From Pyrinomonadaceae bacterium (GTDB taxonomy: Bacteria > Acidobacteriota > Blastocatellia > Pyrinomonadales > Pyrinomonadaceae), in NCBI GenBank assembly GCA_014380365.1, contig JACMJZ010000025.1, positions 124,001 through 188,000 of the forward strand: DNA of 64,000 nucleotides. Direction: 5' to 3'. The notes under the pieces are model-generated. The model did no database searches, was not told the origin of the DNA, and worked only from the letters and a program-made list of their open reading frames with translations. How positions within the stretch are numbered: the stretch's first letter is position 1; every line of letters begins with the position of its first letter. Position numbers and translations under genes: made by a program. Shown here one piece after another: positions 1 through 9,132 of this stretch.

Positions 1-110
1 TCAACGATGTCGAAGGACTGGTTGGTTCAGAATCAGAATCAATAAAGTTACACCAGATATTCCTCACAATTGCAGAATTCAGGCCTCGTTAAATATCGAA
101 GGAGATATAG

Positions 111-335
111 ATGGCAATCGTTAGAAAACTTGAACGAATAACTCTTGGTAAGACCAAGCAGACTGAGGTTGAGAGTTGTACCTACTCGATTATCCAAAGC
201 GATGATGGTAAGTACTTACAGATCGACTCCTACGGATCGGCTCAGCGCAAGGTGCGTGGCGGAAAGAGTCAGTCGATACGTTTTAGCCCCGAAGCAATAA
301 TCCAACTACGTGAGATCTTATCGAAGGAGCTTTGA
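111..335 (+). CDS. small conserved hypothetical protein (74 aa)
   Basis: The product has no signal peptide and no membrane segment. It is rich in charged and polar residues, with a LERITLGKTKQTEVES start and a KSQSIRF segment near residues 52-58. I recall similar small proteins from other bacteria, sometimes next to restriction or helicase genes, but no function is established to my knowledge and none is assigned. The ATG at 111 is preceded by a good ribosome binding site (GAAGGAGA, about 5 bases upstream), which supports a real gene despite the short length. Any upstream partner lies outside the window. It is followed by 845 bases without a gene. Confidence 0.7.
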   Translation: MAIVRKLERITLGKTKQTEVESCTYSIIQSDDGKYLQIDSYGSAQRKVRGGKSQSIRFSPEAIIQLREILSKEL

Positions 336-1180
336 GGTGACGCAATGCCCTGAAGCAGGTCAGACCGTACGCCCAATGATCGGTTGCGACAGCATGTTCT
401 ATTGAGCAGCCACCTTAAAAGCTTCTTCCCACAACCCACTCTCGAACAAAACTTCCTACCCTTCGAGGGCAAATCGATTCGAATGCCAGAAAAGTTAACT
501 GAGCCGAGTAGCGAGTTTCTTTCCTACCATCGCCGTAGGATTTTCGTTAGGTAGAGGGTTGGTTCTGCAACGCCGCAGCGGTCTATGTCCCGGTGGTGGA
601 CCAGCACCCCACGCGGGTTGCCCGCGCGGGGACCCCGCGCTTTGCCCCACCAGCAACGCTCCTTTAGTCATTCGGGCTGCGCCCCGACTAATGGGGCGTA
701 GCCACGGGGCAAATTCGAAATCGCTGCGGAAGGTCGGAGACCTTCCGCACATCAGACGGCGGAGCCGTCTTCAGCCAGCGAGCAGACAGTTAGGGTGAAT
801 GGAAATTGGTGGCATTGCGGCTCGGCCGCGGCACAGTGCGGAAAGGCTACGCCTTTCCGGGAACGAGTGTCTCTATTTCTTTCCTGAGGCTGAGCCTCAG
901 GAATGTGTGGGACGGAGCGGAACGGAAAGCCATAGGCTTTCCGCACGGTGCAGCGGCGGAGCCGTTCTCACGATGTAACCGGTGTCGTAAAGACTATCCA
1001 TTCGGACCGTGCCGGCGTCCAGCGAGTTCGCGTGCCGGCGTATCGGGGAATTAGACGAAAAACAGATCAACTCGCTCACCCTTGCGAAGTCCGATAGAAT
1101 CGGTTCGCGGCGAGTCGCTCCCACGACGGTGAGTATTGGAGAGCTTGAGCGCAAGTAGTCAGTAATCAGCCGAAACTCTC
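336..1180. other. gene-poor stretch with hairpin cluster
   Basis: No open frame here has a convincing start, codon pattern or recognisable product; the frames present arise from the palindromes. Bases 336-590 show nothing recognisable. Bases 613-964 hold the hairpin cluster listed separately. Bases 965-1180 are the probable promoter and leader of the next gene, with no clear motif. Confidence 0.6.
613..964. repeat. cluster of nine triloop hairpins
   Basis: Nine perfect or near-perfect inverted repeats, each with exactly three loop bases, lie in 352 bases: 613-625 (loop TTG), 624-640 (GAC), 726-748 (GGA), 755-769 (GGA), 817-829 (TCG), 839-859 (TAC), 883-901 (TGA), 923-943 (ATA) and 954-964 (GGA). 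Stems are 4 to 10 bp. Most close with GGC/GCC next to the loop; one example is CGGAAAGGC-TAC-GCCTTTCCG. The stems differ while the architecture is constant. An imperfect larger hairpin sits at 675-703. No T-run follows any of them, so they are not typical terminators. Confidence 0.8.
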
Positions 1181-2206
1181 ATGGCATTGTCGCTTCAATC
1201 CAGCACCAATCAATTCAGCAGCAAACGGGGCATCGACAAAGCGTTTTCGACGGGCAGATGGTTGACCGTGTGCAAGACGCTCGTCCTCGTTGTCGCTGTG
1301 GTAGTCAGTTCGATGTCAGAGGTTGTAGGGCAGCGATCACCGACCCTGTCGCTAACGCTGCCGGTTCTGACAACGCCCGCGGCGCATCGATTTCAGAATC
1401 CTCCCGCGCAACTTGATGCGCAGGCGATTCAAACGCTGTTGCGTGAGGTGGAGGCCAAACATAAAGAGGCCAATGCGAAACTCGAATACTACTCCTACAT
1501 TCTGAAGCGAACGGAACATGAGCTGAATGACAAAGGTGAGGGGAAGAGGTATCGGGTGCATGAGTATCGAGTGTTTCCGCGTCGGGAAGGACTTCAGATA
1601 GCCGCAACGCTTAGTGAGAACGGAAAAGAGCTATCGCCGGTGAAGTTGGCGAAAGAGAAAGCGAGAGCAAACAAGGAATGGCAAAAGCATAGGAAGAAAT
1701 CAGAGGCCAGAGGTCAGAAGTCGGAGGTCACAAAGAGCGATGAGGGCAAGGCATTTCCCTGGTTCGACACGCTCGACTTCACCGCGATGCCGCCCGAGCG
1801 TATCGAGGATCGAGAGGTGGTGATCCTTAGCTTCCGGCCACGCGCGAAGCGTTCGGACGATACGCCTCAAAAAAACGTGGACAAATTCGTCGCGAGCCTG
1901 AAAGGACAGGTTTGGATCGACCCGGTAGAGAAGATAATTCTGAAGTTCCAGGCTGAGCTGACGAGGGATTTCAGCGCCGGCGGCCTCTCGGGTTGGCTTT
2001 CCAAGGCTAAGCCAGGCACCGCATTCACAATTGAGAATATGCGGCTGGCGGACTGTCGGTGGGTCGTCAAACGCGTCGACTCCTACGCGATAGGGATGGC
2101 GCGCGGCCCTCTTTGGCTGCCGCATACTTATCGCTTTCGTGTCGTCGACGAGATGAGCGACTACCGCCCGTTTGATCCAAACGCGACGGATCTGTTTGCG
2201 AAGTAG
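1181..2206 (+). CDS. secreted LolA-like hypothetical protein
   Basis: A 341-residue exported protein. A hydrophobic segment at about residues 31-45 (TLVLVVAVVVSS) followed by a small-residue stretch looks like a signal peptide with a long N-region. The mature part starts with a helical stretch (about 80-115) followed by alternating beta-like segments including LKGQVWIDP, a pattern I associate with periplasmic LolA/LolB-like lipoprotein-carrier folds seen in many Acidobacteriota secreted proteins; this is inference. The C-terminal domain of the metzincin gene near 60 kb has a comparable segment (YGYVWVEES). At residues about 173-186 a repeat-derived insert (SEARGQKSEVTK) is read in frame. The ribosome binding site is weak. 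A later start would lose the signal peptide. Confidence 0.75.
   Translation: MALSLQSSTNQFSSKRGIDKAFSTGRWLTVCKTLVLVVAVVVSSMSEVVGQRSPTLSLTLPVLTTPAAHRFQNPPAQLDAQAIQTLLREVEAKHKEANAKLEYYSYILKRTEHELNDKGEGKRYRVHEYRVFPRREGLQIAATLSENGKELSPVKLAKEKARANKEWQKHRKKSEARGQKSEVTKSDEGKAFPWFDTLDFTAMPPERIEDREVVILSFRPRAKRSDDTPQKNVDKFVASLKGQVWIDPVEKIILKFQAELTRDFSAGGLSGWLSKAKPGTAFTIENMRLADCRWVVKRVDSYAIGMARGPLWLPHTYRFRVVDEMSDYRPFDPNATDLFAK
1700..1733 (+). repeat. purine-rich simple repeat inside a gene
   Basis: A run of degenerate AGAGGTCAGAAGTC words within the LolA-like gene, resembling the GGCAGAAGGCAGAAG repeats found between genes at 2213-2253 and 39118-39164. It is translated in frame as a lysine/serine-rich segment. 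Confidence 0.55.
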
Positions 2207-2212
2207 CAAAAG

Positions 2213-2253
2213 GCAGAAAGCAGAGGGCAGAAGGCAGAGGACAGAAGGCTGAC
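2213..2253 (+). repeat. GGCAGAAG simple repeat
   Basis: Degenerate tandem copies of a 7-base word (GGCAGAA and variants) directly after the stop codon of the LolA-like gene. The same word in the opposite orientation forms the array at 39118-39164. Confidence 0.75.
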
Positions 2254-2292
2254 GTTGATTGTGAATCAGGGTTGAGCACCGGGACCGAAGAT

Positions 2293-2317
2293 GCCGGCAG
2301 GATGCCTGCGCTCCCAG
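2293..2317 (+). repeat. GCAGGATGCCTGC palindromic repeat, copy 1
   Basis: Carries the core GCAGGATGCCTGCGCTCCCA, a palindromic half followed by a constant CTCCCAG tail. Further copies lie at 10960-10987, 15986-16014 and, inside thiC, 33375-33399. Confidence 0.85.
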
Positions 2318-2345
2318 CGAACGGAATTTCAGTTTCCTTTGAGCG

Positions 2346-2434
2346 TCCTCTGTGTCTCTGTGGTGAATGTTTGGTGTTGACTGCTCACCACAGGGACAGG
2401 GACACAGAGACACAGGGACACAGAGAAGGCACAG
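2346..2434. repeat. CACAGAG-word inverted repeat
   Basis: CTCTGTGTCTCTGTGG at about 2346-2362 pairs imperfectly with ACACAGAGACACAGGGACAC-type words at 2400-2434. A related inverted repeat lies at 33959-34034 in the thiC leader. Confidence 0.65.
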
Positions 2435-2554
2435 AGATTAATACAAAAGCAGGACACTATCCCTACCATCCAGTCTCTTGACTTCCATGGCGGCAATGCT
2501 AAAACTTGTCCGACTTCATTCCTTTGAGAAATCACTAAAACCGTGAGGTGGCTT

Positions 2555-5500
2555 ATGAAACGCTTTGAGAAAGTGTCGCGCCGGAATCTCGTGTTCCGAC
2601 GAAGCGCGTCGTTGATTTGTGTGCTCGCGCTCGTGGCGACGACGCTCGGGTTTGTTCCCTTGCCCGCCGTCCACAGCGCAAACGAATCAGCTCAGCACTG
2701 GACCCAACAGGCGGCGAGCAGCAAGCGTCCGATAAACCATCAGGACTACGACTCCTGGCGTTCGATTCAGGCGTCACAAATATCGCGCGACGGCAAGTTC
2801 GTCGCCTACGCCTTCATGCAGCAGGATGGCGATGGTGAAATTATTGTCCGCAACGTGGCGACCGGCGTTGAGTGGCGCGCGCCGCGCGGCTATCGTCCGC
2901 CCGTGCCGCCGCCAGACGATCCGAGTGTGAATATCGCCGAAGTGCTGGCGACGCAGGCGCGTCTGGTTCGTCCAGTCTTCACCGCCGACAGTCGCTTCGT
3001 CGTGTACAGCATCGAGCCGACGAAAGCCGAAGTGAACAAAGCAAAGAAAGAGAAGAAGAAACCCGAAGAGATGCCCAAGACCGGGCTCGGCATCATGGAT
3101 GTTTCGAGTGGCGTCGTAACGCGCATCGAGAAGGTGAAAAACTTTCAGGTTCCCGAAGACGGCTCGGGCTTCATTGCGTACCTGCTGGAACCAGTGGTCG
3201 AAAAGAAATCGGAAGAGAAGAAACCAGCAGCGAAGAAACCTGAGGCTGCGAAACCGGAAGCCTCACCAGAGGAGACCTTACCGGCCGAGCCGAAGGAACC
3301 AAAAGCCGTCCCGACACCGGTCGCCGCCCCTGCGCCTGCAGCTTCTTCGATGCCTTTTCCTCAACCCGGTGAAACCCCGGTCCAACCGACGGGCTCTCAG
3401 CCAACCGGCGTCCCTCCCACAGCAGGCGCCGCGGACAAGAAGAAAAAGGAATACGGCAGCGAGCTGGTCCTGCGGAATCTGGCGAACATGAACGAGCGCA
3501 AGTTTGTCGACGTGCTTGACTACACTTTGAGCAAAGACGCGAAGACGCTGGTTTTTGCAGTTTCCGCAAAGAAGGAAGACGCGAACGGAGTTTATGCGGT
3601 TGCAACTCAAACCGACGGCGCGCCCCAGATTCTGTCTCGCGGTAAGGGGAAGTACCAAAAACTTACCTGGGACGAAGACCAGACGCAACTGGCTTTCATC
3701 ACCGACAAAGAGGACGCGAGCGCGAAGCAGCCAAAGTCTCGTCTCTACCACTGGCCACGCAACAATGCTCCGGCTGCAGAAGTTGTCGCCGCTTCGACGC
3801 CGGGTTTCAGAAGAGAATTTGTTGTGAGTGATAAAGCGAATTTGAGTTTCTCGCTTGATGGTTCTCGCTTGTTCCTCGGCGCTGCGCCGCCGCCGGAACC
3901 GGAAAAGAATCCGGACGAAGAGCCGCTCGCGGATGAGAAAGTGTTGGTCGACCTTTGGCATTGGAAGGACGACTACGTGCAGCCGATTCAAAAGGTGCGC
4001 GCGGAGCAGGAGCGAAACAAATCCTATCGCGGTGTCTATCACGTCAAAGAGAAGAAGTTTGTCCAGCTCGCCGATGAGACGATGGAGACGATCTCGCCTT
4101 CAAACGATGGGCGTTATGCAATCGGCACGGACAACCGGCAATTTCGCACGATGGCCGACCACGATCCTGGTTACACGGATTACTATCTCGTCAACACAAT
4201 GACTGGCGCACGAAAGCTGATTGCGCCCCGACAGCGTTCCGGCGTTTCACTTTCGCCAAATGCGAAGTATGCAATCTACTTCGACGGCAAAGACTGGAAC
4301 TCCTATTCAGTTTCAGATGGCAAGGTCGTTAATCTCACCCGCGCTCTCGGCGTGAAATTCTTCGACGAAGACAACGACACGCCTTCCGTACCCGGGCCTT
4401 ATGGTTTTCCCCTCTGGACCAAAGACGACGCGCAGGTTTTGCTCAACGACCGTTTCGATATTTGGCAGGTTGCGCCTGATGGAAGCGGCGCAAAGAACCT
4501 GACTGATGGTCTGGGGCGGAAAGAAAAGACGGCGCTTCGCTACGTTCGTCTTGATCCGAAGGAGCGCTGGATCGATCCGGCCAAGCCAATGTTGTTGCGG
4601 GCCGTCAACGAAGAGACACGCGACTCCGGTTTCTATCGCGACAAGGTGAATGGTGTTGTGCCGGAAAAGCTGGTAATGGCGGCGAAGGATTTCAACAATC
4701 CCACCAAAGCGAAAGACGCGGACGTGTTGGTGCTTACCGCTTCGCGCGCCGACGAGTTTCCCGATCTGTTGGTCACGTCCCCCGGCTTCAAAGAGTTCAA
4801 GAAAGTCAGCAGTGGCGACGCGCAACGCGCGCAGTTCAACTGGATCAGCGCGGAGCTGGTCAGTTTCAAAAATGCCGACGGCGTTCCCTTGAAAGGACTA
4901 CTCCTCAAACCGGAGAATTTCGATCCGAAGCGTAAGTACCCGATGATTGTTTACATCTACGAAAAACTTTCACAGGGCTTGCACAACTTCCGCACTCCCG
5001 GACCGGGCACTTCGATCAATGCGACTTACTACGCCAGCAACGGCTATCTGATTTTCATGCCTGACATCGTCTACGACATCGGCTATCCCGGGCCGAGCGC
5101 GTTGAAGTGTGTGCTGCCGGGGGTTCAGGCGGTCGTGGATAAAGGTTTCGTCGACGAGAAAGCGATTGGGATCCAGGGACACAGTTGGGGCGGTTATCAA
5201 ATCGCCTACATGGTCACGCAGACGAATCGTTTTCGCGCGGCGGCGCCCGGTGCGTTGGTTTCAAACATGACCAGCGCCTACAGCGGCATTCGTTGGGGCA
5301 CCGGCTTGCCGCGGCAGTTTCAGTATGAACATTCGCAGTCGCGCATCGGCGGGAGTCTCTGGCAGTATCCGATGCGCTTTCTGGAAAACTCGCCGGTGTT
5401 TCGCGCCGACCGCGTCGAGACACCGATGGTCATGATTCATAACGACGAAGACGATGCGGTGCCCTGGTATCAGGGTATCGAGTTTTACCTCGCGCTGCGC

Positions 5501-5728
5501 CGACTGAACAAAGAGGCCTATCTGTTCAGCTACAACGGCGAGAAACATGGCCTGCGCAAACGAATTAATCAGAAAGACTACACGCGGCGGCTGCAGGAAT
5601 TCTTTGACCACTTTCTGAAAGGCGCTCCCGCGCCCGAGTGGATGCAGAAAGGAATTCCCTACCTGAAACGCGAACAGGAGAAAGAAAAATACCGCGTCGC
5701 GGACCAGGCGCCGAAGAGCGATCAATAA
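2555..5728 (+). CDS. secreted S9 family (prolyl oligopeptidase-like) serine peptidase
   Basis: A 1057-residue exported serine peptidase. A signal peptide (ICVLALVATTLGF, about residues 24-37) precedes a large beta-propeller-like region with repeated strand patterns such as SKDAKTLVF and SPNAKYAIY. A lysine/proline/alanine-rich insert occupies roughly residues 215-305. The C-terminal alpha/beta hydrolase domain carries the nucleophile motif GHSWGG with Ser877, an acidic DEDDAVP segment (964-970) and the histidine in EKHG (His998), the expected triad order for family S9. The start at 2555 is preferred over GTG 2543 because GAGGTGG lies just upstream. The protein is probably periplasmic or surface-exposed and acts on peptides; the M14 peptidase gene follows in the same direction. 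Confidence 0.9.
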   Translation: MKRFEKVSRRNLVFRRSASLICVLALVATTLGFVPLPAVHSANESAQHWTQQAASSKRPINHQDYDSWRSIQASQISRDGKFVAYAFMQQDGDGEIIVRNVATGVEWRAPRGYRPPVPPPDDPSVNIAEVLATQARLVRPVFTADSRFVVYSIEPTKAEVNKAKKEKKKPEEMPKTGLGIMDVSSGVVTRIEKVKNFQVPEDGSGFIAYLLEPVVEKKSEEKKPAAKKPEAAKPEASPEETLPAEPKEPKAVPTPVAAPAPAASSMPFPQPGETPVQPTGSQPTGVPPTAGAADKKKKEYGSELVLRNLANMNERKFVDVLDYTLSKDAKTLVFAVSAKKEDANGVYAVATQTDGAPQILSRGKGKYQKLTWDEDQTQLAFITDKEDASAKQPKSRLYHWPRNNAPAAEVVAASTPGFRREFVVSDKANLSFSLDGSRLFLGAAPPPEPEKNPDEEPLADEKVLVDLWHWKDDYVQPIQKVRAEQERNKSYRGVYHVKEKKFVQLADETMETISPSNDGRYAIGTDNRQFRTMADHDPGYTDYYLVNTMTGARKLIAPRQRSGVSLSPNAKYAIYFDGKDWNSYSVSDGKVVNLTRALGVKFFDEDNDTPSVPGPYGFPLWTKDDAQVLLNDRFDIWQVAPDGSGAKNLTDGLGRKEKTALRYVRLDPKERWIDPAKPMLLRAVNEETRDSGFYRDKVNGVVPEKLVMAAKDFNNPTKAKDADVLVLTASRADEFPDLLVTSPGFKEFKKVSSGDAQRAQFNWISAELVSFKNADGVPLKGLLLKPENFDPKRKYPMIVYIYEKLSQGLHNFRTPGPGTSINATYYASNGYLIFMPDIVYDIGYPGPSALKCVLPGVQAVVDKGFVDEKAIGIQGHSWGGYQIAYMVTQTNRFRAAAPGALVSNMTSAYSGIRWGTGLPRQFQYEHSQSRIGGSLWQYPMRFLENSPVFRADRVETPMVMIHNDEDDAVPWYQGIEFYLALRRLNKEAYLFSYNGEKHGLRKRINQKDYTRRLQEFFDHFLKGAPAPEWMQKGIPYLKREQEKEKYRVADQAPKSDQ

Positions 5729-5740
5729 GCGCGAAGGACT

Positions 5741-5889
5741 ATCCGCAGATTACACAGATCACGCCGATTCAAAACCGGGAAACTTTAAACAGGTACGTCT
5801 GAGGAAACTCTAAAGCGCTTTCGGCCAGTTTCTGGTGCATCGGTCTATCTCGTTTTTGAATCTGTGTAATCGGCGTAATCTGCGGATAG
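5741..5889. repeat. ATCTGCGGAT word-shuffled inverted repeat
   Basis: The left arm 5741-5774 begins ATCCGCAGATTACACAGATC and the right arm 5853-5889 ends GGCGTAATCTGCGGAT. The arms share outer ends, but the internal words ATCTGTGTAATC and GGCGTAATC are in different order. The 78-base spacer holds no gene. The family recurs at 30776-30877. Confidence 0.8.
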
Positions 5890-5967
5890 CCTTTACTCTC
5901 GCAACCAACAACTCGTAAGATGCCCGCGCACGCCCCTGAATTCAAATTACAAGTTCGGAGTGAACCC

Positions 5968-8900
5968 ATGAATCGACTACGTCTCTCGTTGTTTGCCTGT
6001 GCTCTCTTCCTGACGCTTGGCGTTGCCCCCAGCATCTCTGCTCAACAACGGAAGGAACCCGCACCGAAGAATCCCGCCCCGAAGAATATAGCCACCGACA
6101 ACGAGTACACGATCAAGATCAAGGAATACACGACCGAATCCTACTTCCGCACCGAACTCGTAGATCATCTGCCCATGTCTGACCGCGTGCCGTCGCCTGA
6201 CAAGGTGCTTGGTTACATTGCCGGCACACCCAACAAGCTTACGTACACGAAAGATCAGTATCGCTATTATCGCGAACTGGCGCGCACCTCGCCGCGCGTG
6301 CGCGTGTTCACCGCTCCGGAACGTTCCGAAGAAGGCAAGGAACAAATCCTCGTCGCTGTTGGTGACGAAGCAGCGCTGGCCAAACTCGATCGTTACAAAG
6401 CAATAACCGCGAGGCTCGCCGATCCGCGCAAGACCAGCGATGCGGAAGCGCAAAGCCTGATTGGTGAAGCCAAAGTTTTCTACTGGGCCAGCGGAGCGAT
6501 TCATTCCCCCGAGACCGGCTCACCCGAAATGCTGATGGAGTTGGCTTATCGCCTGGCAATAGAGGAAAGCCCGTTCATTCAAGCTATTCGCAAAAACGTC
6601 ATCGTGCTGATTACGCCCACGCTTGAAGTTGATGGACGCGATCGCATGGTTGACCTTTACAACTATCGCAAGGCCAACCCGGACAAGAATGCGCCGCCGC
6701 TGATTTACTGGGGCAAGTACGTCGCGCACGACAACAACCGCGACGGACTCGGCATGGCGCTCGCGCTCACGCGCAACATGATGAAGACGTTTCTCGAGTA
6801 TCACCCGCAGGTTCTTCACGACCTGCATGAGTCAGTCCCTTTTCTCTACACCTCCACCGGCACAGGTCCATACAACGCCTGGCTCGATCCGATCACGATT
6901 GATGAGTGGCAGCTGCTGGCGCATCACGAGGTGGAGGAAATGACGAAGCGCGGCGTACCTGGCGTTTGGACGCACGGGTTCTACGATGGCTGGGCGCCAA
7001 ATTACATGTTCTACGTGGCGAACGGCCACAACTCGATCGGGCGATTTTACGAAACGTTTGGCAATAACGGAGCCGACACGCTTGATCGGACGGTTAACCA
7101 GCAGGCCACCCGCGACTGGTTCCGGCCCAACCCGCCCCACTCGCGCGTGCGTTGGTCTTTGCGCAACAACGTCAACCTATCGCAGTCGGGCGTTCTCCTG
7201 GCGATGAACTTCGTCGCGAATAACAAAGAGCGTTTCCTGCAGAATTTCTACACCAAGAGCAAACGCTCCGTAGCCAAGGCGTCGAACGAAGGCCCGGCGG
7301 CTTATGTGTTGCCGGCGAACCAGTCGCGGCCTGTGGAGGCGGCGGAGACGGTGAACCTGCTCCGGTTGATGGGCATTGAGGTGCACGCGGCGGACAAGGA
7401 AATCACTATCAAGGATCAGAAGTACCCGGCGGGTTCCTACGTCATCCGCATGGATCAACCTTACTCGCGCATGGCCGACATGTTGCTCGACACTCAGTAT
7501 TACAACGCGAACGACCCGCGGCCTTATGACGACACGGGCTGGACTATGGGCGCGATGCGCAATGTCAAGACCGCGCGCATTACAGATCGCGCTGTACTCG
7601 CGTCGCCGATGACTTTGCTGACGGCGGACGCGCGGGTGACAGGGAAGTTGACGGGAGATTCGTCCCCGGCCGCATACGTTATTAATCACAACACCGACAA
7701 CACACTCGCGACGCTTCGTTTTCGTTTGCAGGATGTGAAGATTGCGGCGGCCGAAGAAGCGTTCAAAGTGGGCGACCAGCAGTTTAATTCCGGCTCGTTC
7801 ATTATTAAGAGTGACGCCGTCGCGGACTTGCGCGACCGGCTGCGAGCCGCTGCGACTGAACTCGGCATATCAGTCCTCGGGGTCGACAAATTCCCGACCG
7901 TGAAAACCCACGACCTCGCCGTCCCGCGCATCGCCATCCTGCACACCTGGACCAACACCCAAAACGAAGGTTGGTACCGGATTGAGTTTGATCGACTGCA
8001 GATTCCTTATGCGTACATTTCCGACCAGGTAGTGCGCAACACGCCAAACCTGCGTGAGAAGTACGATGTCATCATTTTTCCGCCGCTCAACGGCACGGCG
8101 CAGGCGATAGTTAATGGCATTCCGATGCGCGGCGCTCCGATACCGTGGAAAGAGTCCGCACTCACGCCAAACATGGGCGGGTCACCCGATCAGACGGACG
8201 ACATTCGCGGCGGCATGGGCCTCGGCGGTGTCGTGAACCTGCAGAAGTTTGTCCAGGATGGCGGCACGTTTATCGTCATTGCCAACAATTCGCGCATTCC
8301 GATCGACTTCGGCATCACCTCAGGCGTCTCGATTCAGGAACCGCGACTCCTGAATGCGCGCGGGTCGATCTTCAACGCGACCTTCAGCGATCGCAAGAGC
8401 CCGATTGCCTATGGCTACGACGAGACCCTGCCGATTTATTTCAATCAGGCGCCGCTGTTTCAGGTGGCTTCGGGTATTCCAGGCGGTGGGGATGGAGGTC
8501 CCGGCGGCGGCGGCGCCGGCGGAGTTCGCCCAACCGGCCGCGGGAGTGCGACTGATCCGGACATCGTGCAGGGAATGCCCCTCGCCGCCCCGAGACCATC
8601 GCCTTCACCACTCAAACCAGGCGAGGAACGACTCACTGAAGAGCAACGCCTCCAGCTCGGCGCGTTCTACACTCCGCTTGCGCAGCGTCCACGCGTAGTC
8701 CTTCGTTTCGCCTCCGATGAAAAGAATCTCTTAATTAGCGGCATGCTGGCCGGCGGCTCCGAACTCGCAAATGCACCGGCAGTCATTGACATTCCCGTCG
8801 GAAGCGGTCACGTGATCATGTTTGCCAACAACCCAATGTGGCGCCACCAAACGCAGGGCAGCTTCTTCCTGATCTTTAACGCGGCTTTTAATTTCGATTC

Positions 8901-8976
8901 ACTCAACACCGAGCGCGCGGTTCCCGCTCCACGTCCCCGGCCTACGACTAACCCCGCCGACGACGCTCAGGAATAG
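5968..8976 (+). CDS. secreted M14 family zinc carboxypeptidase-like protein
   Basis: A 1002-residue exported metallopeptidase. Signal peptide LSLFACALFLTLGVAPSISA at the N-terminus. The M14 zinc signature is visible as His179 and Glu182 in IHSPETGS, with the third ligand probably His287 in DLHES. The family cleaves C-terminal residues or peptidoglycan peptides in a zinc-dependent reaction; the substrate is not predictable. The C-terminal 500 residues resemble a class I glutamine-amidotransferase-like fold often attached to these proteins (RIAILHTW, then a YDVIIFPPL strand), which is inference. A glycine-rich linker lies at about residues 842-862. Start at 5968 has CGGAGTG upstream and leaves a standard signal peptide. 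It probably works with the preceding S9 peptidase in extracellular protein breakdown. Confidence 0.88.
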   Translation: MNRLRLSLFACALFLTLGVAPSISAQQRKEPAPKNPAPKNIATDNEYTIKIKEYTTESYFRTELVDHLPMSDRVPSPDKVLGYIAGTPNKLTYTKDQYRYYRELARTSPRVRVFTAPERSEEGKEQILVAVGDEAALAKLDRYKAITARLADPRKTSDAEAQSLIGEAKVFYWASGAIHSPETGSPEMLMELAYRLAIEESPFIQAIRKNVIVLITPTLEVDGRDRMVDLYNYRKANPDKNAPPLIYWGKYVAHDNNRDGLGMALALTRNMMKTFLEYHPQVLHDLHESVPFLYTSTGTGPYNAWLDPITIDEWQLLAHHEVEEMTKRGVPGVWTHGFYDGWAPNYMFYVANGHNSIGRFYETFGNNGADTLDRTVNQQATRDWFRPNPPHSRVRWSLRNNVNLSQSGVLLAMNFVANNKERFLQNFYTKSKRSVAKASNEGPAAYVLPANQSRPVEAAETVNLLRLMGIEVHAADKEITIKDQKYPAGSYVIRMDQPYSRMADMLLDTQYYNANDPRPYDDTGWTMGAMRNVKTARITDRAVLASPMTLLTADARVTGKLTGDSSPAAYVINHNTDNTLATLRFRLQDVKIAAAEEAFKVGDQQFNSGSFIIKSDAVADLRDRLRAAATELGISVLGVDKFPTVKTHDLAVPRIAILHTWTNTQNEGWYRIEFDRLQIPYAYISDQVVRNTPNLREKYDVIIFPPLNGTAQAIVNGIPMRGAPIPWKESALTPNMGGSPDQTDDIRGGMGLGGVVNLQKFVQDGGTFIVIANNSRIPIDFGITSGVSIQEPRLLNARGSIFNATFSDRKSPIAYGYDETLPIYFNQAPLFQVASGIPGGGDGGPGGGGAGGVRPTGRGSATDPDIVQGMPLAAPRPSPSPLKPGEERLTEEQRLQLGAFYTPLAQRPRVVLRFASDEKNLLISGMLAGGSELANAPAVIDIPVGSGHVIMFANNPMWRHQTQGSFFLIFNAAFNFDSLNTERAVPAPRPRPTTNPADDAQE

Positions 8977-9046
8977 CCGCATTTGGCAGCCTCGATGGTG
9001 ACGCTGGTTGGGATGAGGGTACGACGATTGTTATAGCGGAAGAGCC

Positions 9047-9114
9047 CGCGAAGCGTGGCGACAGGCCCTACCGAGTAGTTGGAGCTGTTCAGTTCAACTA
9101 TCGCACGCTTCGCG
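9047..9114. repeat. CGCGAAGCGTG inverted repeat
   Basis: CGCGAAGCGTG at 9047-9057 and CACGCTTCGCG at 9104-9114 are perfect 11-bp arms. They lie just before the sulfatase remnant. A related word pair (AGCGTG-GAA-CACGCT) forms a triloop hairpin at 13863-13877. Confidence 0.7.
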
Positions 9115-9132
9115 CGCTCGGTTTTCTGTCCT

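Noticed and set aside
1700-2413. Minus-strand open frame of 237 codons
   Set aside because: It is antisense to the LolA-like secreted gene and runs through repeat words; no domain or ribosome binding site supports it.
3278-4042. Minus-strand open frame of 254 codons
   Set aside because: Entirely antisense to the S9 peptidase gene; arises from GC-rich codon usage and shows no family features.
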